From the NCBI GenBank assembly GCA_037355855.1, contig CM074769.1, forward strand, positions 1-64,000: 64,000 nt of DNA. The letters are read 5' to 3'. Source of the stretch: Pseudo-nitzschia pungens (taxonomy: Eukaryota > Bacillariophyta > Bacillariophyceae > Bacillariales > Bacillariaceae). The notes beneath the pieces are model-generated. The model had not been told where the DNA came from. It searched no databases and was given only the letters and a program-made list of their open reading frames with translations. Shown piece after piece: positions 56,216-64,000 of the stretch; within the stretch, counting starts at the first letter, position 1, and each line of letters starts with the position of its first letter. A program made the position numbers and the translations under genes.

Positions 56216-56975
56216 GGGTGCAGCTCAGCTCTGTATCGTATCGTGATAGCGCTTCGCTAACTCGTATAATGAGTCATTCCCGAAATAGGATTACTTATTT
56301 TTTAAGTAGACATAAACATGAAACTTTGTATTTCGGGAACACATAAAAGGGTCATTTAAGTAACTGGTTACTTAAATGACTACAGTGAGGGGGGTCTCAC
56401 TGTAGCGACATAAAAAATAAGTAAGGAATTCTTGACTAAACGAAAACGAATCCCAATCATTGGAACTATACTGAGAGTTTTTGTTTTCATTCAACGGGAT
56501 TCCAAATTCTGATAAAGGCCTCGACCGTTAAAAAATTATAAGAATTTTCCGTTATTGCGCGCCATAAATAAGTAACTCTGGGGTTACATAAACGATATAT
56601 GTAACTTCTATTTCGGGAATGACTCAATAACAGAGCTCTGTAGCTCCGGTACTGTATTCTACGAGTAGCGCACGGAGTAGCGTAGTGTAACTCCGATTCG
56701 TAGCGTAGCTTCGCTGAATTAAATTCAAACGTGTGCTAGCGCGTTGGGTAACTGTCTGGGCCGGGTATCCGGTCATGGTACATATTATACACCAATGACC
56801 CGACCCCGGCGGTAGCATAGTATCTTAGCATGATATCATGGTAGGTTAGCATCTTTCAGTATCTCGTAGCATTAGCAACCCTAACCCTGTAGCATTTAGC
56901 TACACCATAACAGGTGCTTTACTCGGGGTATGTACGATTGGTACAAATCGTACGCGACGACCCTAGTAACTTCTG
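56216..56975 (+). repeat. composite repeat R1, copy D, interrupted by a MITE-like element
   Basis: Same core and orientation as copy A (compare 1868-2263): GCAGCTCAGCTCTGTATCG, CAGAGCTCTGTAGCTCC, GTGTGCTAGCGCGTTGGGTA, ATGACCCGACCCCGGCGG, GTACAAATCGTACGCGA. It is split by the insert 56270-56626. The minisatellite part of R1 is absent. Confidence 0.8.
56270..56626. mobile_element. MITE-like element with TIRs and two internal hairpins
   Basis: 357 bp with terminal inverted repeats TGAGTCATTCCCGAAAT and its complement, flanked by ATAA on both sides (56266-56269 and 56627-56630). The same site is unoccupied in R1 copy A at about 1914-1937, which confirms the borders. The middle has two perfect hairpins back to back: arms 56351-56364 / 56367-56380 (14 bp, 2-base loop) and 56380-56389 / 56396-56405 (10 bp). 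No coding capacity. Confidence 0.8.
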
Positions 56976-58250
56976 CTAGCATCCATACTAAGCAGGATAT
57001 AGGTCTGTTGCTAAGCCTGTTGCTAAGCCTGCTGCTAAGCCTGCTGCTAAGCCTGCTACTAAGTCTGCTGCTAAGCCTGTATGCTACCAATTAGCACACA
57101 GCTCAGCACTCAGCTCAGCACCTGTTAGTCAGCTACTGGATGCTTGCTGTCTGTAGCCCCAGTAGCCCTTCTACACAGGAGCCTTAGCACAGATCATAGC
57201 ACCCACCTTGAATATCTTCATATGTACAGCATGACTATGACGAGAAGATCATACCGGTACTACTAGTAGTACTACTACTAGTAGTAGTAGTAGACTACTA
57301 TGCCAAACAAGAAGGATGGACGATGCATTTGTTTGGTATGATGATGTAATCTCACACCACCACCAGAGGAAGAAAGAATAACAAGAACAGCATAAGTTCT
57401 ACTAGTAGTAGTAGTAATAATAGACGTACTAGTAGCCCACATCCTAGTACCACTACTACTAGTACTACTACTAGTAGTAGTAGTGCTACTGCTGGCTGGT
57501 GGTGGTGCTGGCACACACCAGCGACGAGGGGAAGTCTACTGGAGACGTTCGGATGCTATTGCTACATGATACACTCCTAGTAGTATTGGATTCTACTACT
57601 AGTCCTAGTGCTACATTACTACTACTATACTTCCCTGCTACTGATGGTACTTTTTTAAAAGTACAACTGGCACGATGGGTGTCGTAATTACTAGCCAGCT
57701 AGTAGCTAGAAGGTATGTTCTACTAGTAGTAATACTACTCTTCAAAATACAAGCTAATGTATTGGTACTAGTAGTATTCAATTATTCCTAAATAAGTAAT
57801 TATGTTTTTTTTTGTATTTCCTTGACTTACAGCAAGCAGGCATGCAGCACCTAATCATACTAGTAATACGTAGTACTTCACAATTGAGATCTCGTACAAG
57901 AACAAGTTCCAACACCCTGCTGTTGTATTGCTACCTGACACTCGGATTCCAATGGTCGCCGCAGCCCTACTGCACTAACTCTAGTGTTACACTCGTCATG
58001 AGGATTCAGTCAGTACTACTACTAGTAGTATTACTATTACCATTGCTAGTACTAGTACTACGTACGAAGCATTATTGATTGACTAATTTGCGCCTGTGGT
58101 TTGCGGTCAGTTTGCTCCCATCGCTGCGTTCCGATCATCCATTGGTTTTCGGATCGGGTTCGTTCCATTTGTTTTCGATTGGTCGGTTGTTTGGTTTCGA
58201 TGAATGAACCGCGATTCGTTCGTTCATCGGTTGGGCCGGAATGTAAGAGT
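56976..58250. repeat. CTAAGCCTG and CTAGTAGTAC repeat cluster
   Basis: TGCTAAGCCTGC-type steps at 57005-57080, then dense ACTAGTAGTA words at 57255-57300, 57395-57485, 57585-57625, 57720-57770 and 58010-58060. Layout resembles 61.1-61.9 kb and 30.3-31.0 kb. No gene seen. Confidence 0.5.
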
Positions 58251-60317
58251 TTATTCCCACTCGATCGTCGCGGGGGGCTTGGAGCTAATGTCGTAGCAAA
58301 GACGATTGATCCCCCGGACCTCGTTGATGACGCGACTGCTCATGGTGCTCATCACGTCGTAGGGCAAGTGGTAAAAGTCCGCAGTCATGTAGTCCGTCGT
58401 TTCCACGCACCGGACGCTGGCCACGTTCTCGTACGTTCGCGAGTCTCCCATGACCCCCACCGTCTTGCACGGAAGCAGCACCACAAAGGCCTGGCCTATC
58501 TTGCGGTAGTGCCCCGACTTGTACAATTCCTCAATGACGATCGCGTCGGCCTCCTGGAGGATCTTGACGCGCTCCCGGGTCACCTCGCCCAGGATGCGAA
58601 TGGCCAGACCGGGACCCGGGAACGGGTGTCTCCAGACGCTCTTTTCGTCGATGCCCATGGCCATTCCTAGCTCACGGACCTCGTCCTTGAACAATTCTCT
58701 CATTGGCTCGATGAGTTTCAGATGCATCGAGGCGGGGAGGCCTCCGACGTTGTGGTGGGTCTTGATCGTGGCGGAGGGGCCCTTGTAGGAGATGGATTCG
58801 ATCACGTCGGGGTAGAGCGTTCCCTGGAGCAAATACTCGCACTTGACACCCAGTTCGGCCTCGATCTTGGCGGATTCCTCCTGGAAAATGTCGATAAAGG
58901 TGGTTCCGATGATCTTTCGCTTCTTTTCGGGTTCTGTGACGCCCTTGAGTTTGTCCAGAAAGCGGTCGGAAGCGTCGACTACCCTTAGATTGACGTGGCA
59001 CTCGTCGCGCATGCGCTTGAGGCAGTTCTTGGCCTCGTCCTTGCGCAGGCAGCCGTTGTCGACCATAACGGCGTGGAAGCGATCCCCGATGGCCTGGGTC
59101 ATGAGGACAGCGGCGACCGTCGAGTCGACGCCACCGCTGACGGCTCCCATCACGTGACCGTCACCGACCTGCTTGCGGACCTCCTCGATGAATTCCTTGG
59201 CGTAGTCGGCCATGACCCAGTCCTGCTTGGCGCCAGCGATCTTGACGCAAAAGTTTTCGAGAATGTTCTTGCCGAGCGGAGAGTGCGTGACCTCGGGGTG
59301 AAATTGCAACCCCCACATGCGCTTTTCCAGGTTTTCGATGGTGACGAATTCGGCATTGTCGGTTCCGGCTGTGTTTGTTGTATTTGTATTTTTTGAAGAA
59401 ATTGTGTTTTTCAGTTGCATTCATTTTTCGCCAAGGTACGGAGAAAACGCGAATGTTGGATTGAGTGTCGTGGGTTGTTGAGTTTTTTTTTAAAAGAGTT
59501 TTTCTCCGATTCTATCACATTCCAACAGAACAGAACCCTACATAGAATCCAACGACAAGCGACAAGCGACGACTACGCTAGCAACGACGTCGAAACCGAA
59601 CCCGAAACTTACCAACGGGTGCGAAACCATCCGGTGTCCTGGTCAATTTGTCTCCGTGGGACATCCACATCTGGAATTCGTCCGGCATGCCGTCAAAGAT
59701 TTGCGATTTGCACCCCGCGACGCGCTTGACGATCGACTTTCCGTACTCATGCTTCAACCCCTTCTGGACCTCCCCGCCAAAGACGTGGGCCAGTTCCTGC
59801 ATTCCATAGCAAATTCCCAGCACGGGGAGGTTACGCTCTGCGATGAGCTTCCAGACACCCTCCGAGACGTGGGGAGCATCGGCGTCGTAGACGCTGGAGG
59901 GTCCCCCGCTCAGAATGACGGCCACTAGCTTGTGCTTTCCGAGTTCCTCGGCGGGGACCTGGCAGGAATACAACTCGCAGTACACGTTCAATTCGCGGAC
60001 CCGGCGAGCGATCAGGTGGGAATACTGGGACCCAAAATCCAGGATAGCAATTTGGGGGCTGCGCGCAAAGCCGACGTCGTCGTCAACGTTGTCGTCGTTG
60101 CCAAATTCGAAGTTGTGCGTTGTGCGTTGTCGAATTTGTTTTGGAATGGAACGATCGGGAGCTGGTCAGAAAGATCAAAAGCCAAACGGAAGGGTTCGAC
60201 CGAATCTGCAGCGTTGCGTTGCATCCCGTTGGTAAGACCTCCCACAAAGTTGGCTGTAACTCACCGGTTGTAGTTGCTGAGTCCAGAGGACTGCTCGAGG
60301 ACGTCGGATTCGGTCAT
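58251..60317 (-). CDS. guaA: GMP synthase (glutamine-hydrolysing)
   Basis: Exons 60317..60265, 60058..59613 and 59368..58251 give 538 residues, close to the usual 520-550. The enzyme converts XMP to GMP with ATP and glutamine, the last step of guanine nucleotide synthesis, in the cytosol. Class I amidotransferase part: [31 protein letters not shown], the nucleophile in LGICYGMQ (Cys about 101), and FHPEVTHS (His, Glu). The ATP-pyrophosphatase part has the P-loop [13 protein letters not shown], then [53 protein letters not shown] and the C-terminal PPATIEWE. Donors are GTGAGT (60264) and GTAAGT (59612); acceptors are GCGCAG and ACACAG. The phases restore Arg18 (CG|C) and Ala (G|CC). The N-terminal extension [17 protein letters not shown] shows no targeting signal. 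All catalytic residues that I can check are present. Confidence 0.95.
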
Positions 60318-61925
60318 CTTTACGGATTAAAGCCGTTCGTTGGTGTGTGGATCGAAGTGAAAAAGAAGTGTAGATTGGCCGATAATGGAGTCGTTCGGTG
60401 GCTTGCTGAAAGGTGCTGTCACCTACAGAAGTTCATGTCGCCAACAGATGATGTAAACAAATGCATCACAATCAGTCGATGATGGCAAGATTCGTGAATT
60501 CATCCATATTCCACATTCTTTTCCATCATGTTCTCGATCGACACGAATTGAGTACCGGTATTACTATGTACCGTACAGTAACTTGCTGGTTCGGGTACTT
60601 GTAAGTTACGCATCACATCAGAACATTTGGAGTACGAAAAGTTTTCGGATGATGTTTGGATGGATGCGGTTGGACGTGAAAAATAGTGGCGCAAAATATC
60701 CAACACGTGTGAAGAGCAGACTGTAGGAAACAACCAAGTAGGACGTAAGGTTATGTATGTATGTACATACGAATACTGCATATGTACATGCGTGTACCAG
60801 TACTCGTAATGTACGTAGTAAGGTTTCGAAGTAGAAGCAATACTTTTTAATGGTAGGCCTAAGGTTACCGGTAGTAAGGTTACTTGGCCGGCTGAATACA
60901 AGGAGTGAGTTAAGGTTAACCTTACCCAACAATAGTATGAGTGCCAGTCGTAACCCTACCGTAGCGTACGGTAAACCTTACCACCTCTCTTCAAGGAGAT
61001 TATGTGCTGAGGATAACCTTACTCTGCTGCCCATTCATGATGTTTTGAGAATGTTTCTCAATCAATCAAAATTCTGATAACGAAGATTGAGTTCAAGTAG
61101 TACTAGTAATAGTTCAATGGGAATAGTAGTAACAGCACCAAGCACCACGATCACGACCACCACTTCTAATCATGTCGTAATGATACTATTGCTCGTCAGC
61201 AAAAACCAAGAAATAAGGAGTGATAACACCAGCAGCAGTCACAACAACACCAGCACGTCAATTGCTGACAAATAGTACTACTACTAGCAGTAGTGAGACT
61301 ACAGATGATATTGTTCAAGGCGCTGTTGGGGTTGAGGTTGGGGTTGTTGGGGTTAACTGCATGGCTCCGACGAGGTACCATCTGGTAGGAGGTACCATCT
61401 GGTTGTGCTATTTCTTATTGTACACAATGACCATATCCCATGGTACTTGGATGGTAGCATACTACTACTGTATCCAGTATCCGGTAGCATAGCAACCTTC
61501 ATCTTGTAGCACCATGCTACAGTGTGTTGGCGCTGCTACAGCCAGGTTTCTGTAACCAGTACAAATCCTACACAGCATTGGACCCAGTTACTTTGCTGTT
61601 AGCACCCCACAGCACCTTGGAATAAGCCTGTTGCTAAGCATGTTGCTAAGCATTTTGCTACACCTGTTGCTTAGCACACACCCTACTAGCACCTTGTAGA
61701 CAGTTACTACTGGCTTAGGAGACCTGTAGCCCTGGTACCACAACTGCCTACACAAGACACCTTAGCATCCTCAATAGCATCTTGCATATCTTTACACCAA
61801 GAAGAAGAAGAAGAAGGAAGAGCAGATTCTTGCTGCTTCTTGTTCGAACTGTCAGTACAACTACTAGTATCTACTAGATGATCATGATAATGATGAGGAT
61901 GGATCAACTCAGCTACCAGTAATGC
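60318..61925. repeat. intergenic; TAAGGTTAC words then CTAGTAGTAC and GTTGCTAAGC clusters
   Basis: TAAGGTTA words at 60745-60995, CTAGTAGTAC words at 61095-61290, TTGCTAAGCATG steps at 61625-61665, AAG run at 61800-61820. The 61500-61790 part (CAGTACAAATCCTACAC, GTTAGCACCCC, CTAAGC) shares words with the tandem array at 51.9-52.4 kb. No gene. Confidence 0.45.
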
Positions 61926-61930
61926 AGACT

Positions 61931-62120
61931 TGCCATACCCCGGGTCTACTAGTGATTAGAAAGTAGTAGTGATATGCAAATTGTGAGCCCTATTGGTTAG
62001 TCTATTTGCTACAGTTCTAAGAGCCCTCCGAATCAGCGATTCTGTCGGCTCGCTGATTCTTTTATCCTTATCCTTAATCCAGTCCCGAGTGGACTCGTGA
62101 CTGTATTTTGGTGCACGGCA
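61931..62120 (-). repeat. 3' LTR of the second gypsy copy
   Basis: 190 bp, starting TGCCGTGCACC and ending GGGTATGGCA on the minus strand. It differs from the first element's LTR at a number of positions (for example AAAATACAGTC for AGAAGACAGTC, and a changed segment near the ACTAGTAGACC end), so it is an older or different subfamily. Confidence 0.88.
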
Positions 62121-62138
62121 TACTCCTCCATGGTACTG

Positions 62139-64000
62139 TTACGATTCAATAGGATCCCTGCAATAATAGGGGTGTACTCTCCTAATGTTAACCCGGTCGG
62201 TTACAAAGGGAGCAGTTTCAATAGTTACAGTTCCATTATCATGGGCCTTGAGCACCTTGTAAGGTCCTTGTCGTGGGAAGGATAGTTTTGGAATAATGCC
62301 CTTCCTTTCCAGGGTGACATAGTCTCCTTCTTTATAGACATGGGGGATCCTCTTCTGGTTTTCCCTGATGTTGCTCTTGTGGATGCTTTTCTGCTTCCTT
62401 GCTTGGATTGCTTCCCAATCCACTGGGAAGTTCACCGGCATGAACATGTCTCGACCAAACACCAGTTGCGCTGGGGAGTACCCCAGGGTGGTATGGATGG
62501 CGCTTCTGATAGCATATGCTGCCTTGGTGGTAAATTCCTCAAAAGGGTCCTCCTCGTGGAGGTCCCTGTTTTCCAGGTTGAAGGACAACAGACAGTCCTT
62601 TAATACCTGATGGATCCTTTCCAACACCGAGTTGGATTGTGGGTTCCAAGCCCTGCTGGGCTTTCTTTTCATCCCCATGTTCTCGCAGAGCTCTTGGAAC
62701 TCTGCTTTGAACTCACTCCCGCCATCAAAGCCAATTTCCTTTGGGCGCGGATATCTTGCCAGCCAGGTACTGTCCAACAATCGTTGAGTTTCTGCTGCAT
62801 TTGGGGAGTCCTTCAGGTGAGCCAGTTCAAACCATCCGGTCACTGGGTCCACCATGGTGAGGACATGGATTTGGTAGTCTTTACCATTTTTGTTGTGGAC
62901 AGTTGCAGGTCCCCAGAGGTCCACATTGACCCTCTGCCATTTGGTGACCTCAGCTGCTTTTTCCGGTAGTAGTCCATACTTCTTCCGGCCACTCTTCTTA
63001 AACATCTGACACGTGTGGCAGTGCTTACAAAGGTCCTGGACGTCCTTCCGTAGGCCTCTCCAGGTGAAGACTGAGCGTATGCTCTGTTCCATTCTCTTTT
63101 CTCCGGGATGGACCAACATGCTGTGGTACCATTCCATAACTCTATCCTTGAGTTTATCGGGAATCAGGATCTTTCCTTCTTTATGGATTAGGTTGTAACC
63201 TTCCACCATTTTGGTGGTTAGTCGATTGTCTTTTTCCAGAGCATTCACGATTCCTGTGTCCTGTTGCTGGTAGAACTGAATCATGTCCGGGGCAAGTGGG
63301 AATGCACTATTGCCCTGGAATTCTTCCGGCGCTTCTCCAAGTGGGAATAGGAGTTGCCGGAGGTGCTCTTCCTCATCCGCGTAGGTGAGGGGCTTATTTG
63401 GTGGTAGCCATTCCACTGTGTCCGCTGGATCATCTGTGATGTCCAGGCGAGACAGCGCGTCTGCTGCATCGTTGTCTTTGCCAGCAACGTGCTTGACTAC
63501 GGGGTGGAACTCCTCCATGAGGAGTCTCCACCGAACCATCCTTTGGGTGGGCATCTGCTGATAGAGCAGGTTAAGGTGGTCTGTGTGAATAATCACATCT
63601 TGTCCTCGTAGGATTCCTTCGAATGCCTTCAGGCCTTCTACTATGCCCGGGAGTTCTTTTTCTCCAACAGTGTAGTTGAGCTGCGCCGAGTTCAGCTTCC
63701 GGGTGTAGAAACCAAGGGGCTTGCCATCTTGGCATACAGTTGCTCCCAGTTGCCTATCGCTGGCGTCTGAGTAGAGATGAAATGGTTTCGTAAAATCCGG
63801 GAATGCGAGTTTTGCTTCATCGGCGAGCATCCGTTTCGCCTCCATGAAAGCTTTCTGCTCTGCTGGACCCCAATACCAGTTCATCTTGCCCTTTTTCCCT
63901 GCGAGTTTGTTCAGAGGGGCTAGGATGTGGGAGCGGCGCTTCCACATGTCCCTGTAAAAGTTTACCATTCCAAGAAACATCTTGAGTTGCTTGGTGTTCT
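62139..64000 (-). CDS. pol: gypsy Pol, C-terminal two thirds (RNase H and integrase), partial
   Basis: The open frame enters from the right edge and stops at 62139. The first residues in the window (NTKQLKMFLGMVNFYRDMWK) correspond to the end of the reverse transcriptase thumb. RNase H (LYSDASDRQLGA, HTDHLNLL), the HHCC finger and the integrase D,D,E residues (VDLWGP, FDGGSEF, VLERIHQ) are all kept. Relative to the first copy I count only about ten amino-acid changes (such as ELPGIVEG for ELLGIVEG, and one Glu lost in LGEAPEEF) and no stop or frameshift. The C-terminus ends YYCRDPIES instead of YYCRDSPEPEK. Confidence 0.94.
   Translation of the reverse strand, partial: NTKQLKMFLGMVNFYRDMWKRRSHILAPLNKLAGKKGKMNWYWGPAEQKAFMEAKRMLADEAKLAFPDFTKPFHLYSDASDRQLGATVCQDGKPLGFYTRKLNSAQLNYTVGEKELPGIVEGLKAFEGILRGQDVIIHTDHLNLLYQQMPTQRMVRWRLLMEEFHPVVKHVAGKDNDAADALSRLDITDDPADTVEWLPPNKPLTYADEEEHLRQLLFPLGEAPEEFQGNSAFPLAPDMIQFYQQQDTGIVNALEKDNRLTTKMVEGYNLIHKEGKILIPDKLKDRVMEWYHSMLVHPGEKRMEQSIRSVFTWRGLRKDVQDLCKHCHTCQMFKKSGRKKYGLLPEKAAEVTKWQRVNVDLWGPATVHNKNGKDYQIHVLTMVDPVTGWFELAHLKDSPNAAETQRLLDSTWLARYPRPKEIGFDGGSEFKAEFQELCENMGMKRKPSRAWNPQSNSVLERIHQVLKDCLLSFNLENRDLHEEDPFEEFTTKAAYAIRSAIHTTLGYSPAQLVFGRDMFMPVNFPVDWEAIQARKQKSIHKSNIRENQKRIPHVYKEGDYVTLERKGIIPKLSFPRQGPYKVLKAHDNGTVTIETAPFVTDRVNIRRVHPYYCRDPIES

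Larger units (their letters stand above)
61931..64000 (-). mobile_element. second Ty3/gypsy-like element copy, cut by the window edge
   Basis: Same family as 34687-40540, on the minus strand. The 3' LTR is 61931-62120 and the pol frame runs from the right edge down to 62139. Its 5' part (gag, protease, reverse transcriptase and 5' LTR) lies beyond 64000, so completeness cannot be judged. The purine tract next to the LTR (CATGGAGGAGTA on the minus strand) is conserved. Confidence 0.92.

Noticed and set aside
1..64000. tRNA or rRNA genes
   Set aside because: I looked for B-box-like GGTTCGANTCC words and cloverleaf context and found none convincing; a covariance-model scan (tRNAscan-SE, Rfam) would settle this.

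Overview
The window looks like nuclear DNA of a diatom, most likely a raphid pennate. This is inferred from four things: a plastid-type signal peptide ending in an ASAF-like motif, a Cys-rich secreted module and tetraspan proteins I associate with diatoms, Ty1/copia (CoDi-like) and Ty3/gypsy (GyDi-like) retrotransposons, and short introns with GTGAGT/GTAAGA/GTGCGT donors. It carries about a dozen ordinary eukaryotic genes, a nested pair of LTR retrotransposons, and an unusually dense block of satellites.

Left part (1-31 kb), genes among simple repeats: a frameshifted plastid-type protein (minus); CK2 regulatory subunit beta (minus, 3 exons); a 1183-residue membrane-anchored alpha/beta hydrolase-like protein (plus, 3 exons); a small secreted Cys-rich protein (minus, 2 exons); a Maf-type nucleotide pyrophosphatase (minus); a CK1/VRK-like kinase with a C-terminal FHA-like domain (plus, 2 exons); an SMP-30/strictosidine-synthase-like beta-propeller (minus); a four-span membrane protein (plus, 2 exons); a tail-anchored FAD oxidoreductase (minus); ornithine aminotransferase (plus, one exon). 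The genes are not arranged in operons and have unrelated jobs. Many carry in-frame microsatellite expansions (NS, QH, KT, TE repeats).

Middle (31.2-41.1 kb): a gag-only copia-type element with two 425-bp LTRs that look identical and a 5-bp target duplication (ATGAA). A complete gypsy-type element (192-bp LTRs, target duplication GGCGC) is inserted inside it. Gypsy gag and pol are in the same frame, separated by one UGA codon. A second gypsy copy on the minus strand runs off the right edge (61.9-64.0 kb).

Right part (41-61 kb): EMC4 (plus, 2 exons), a tetraspan membrane protein (minus, 2 exons), a 5'-truncated LINE with a 21-bp target duplication, then about 10 kb of repeats (46.7-57 kb). The repeats include inverted copies of a composite dispersed repeat, a 40-bp minisatellite with a 431-bp higher-order duplication, a perfect 12-bp array of about 63 units, a 181-bp satellite with a probable 543-bp higher-order unit, and two further tandem families. 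GMP synthase (minus, 3 exons) follows. Two MITE-like elements of one family lie at 14.1 and 56.3 kb; the second sits inside a copy of the composite repeat.

All functional calls rest on motifs read by eye. Exon borders were chosen by matching splice signals to reading phase.
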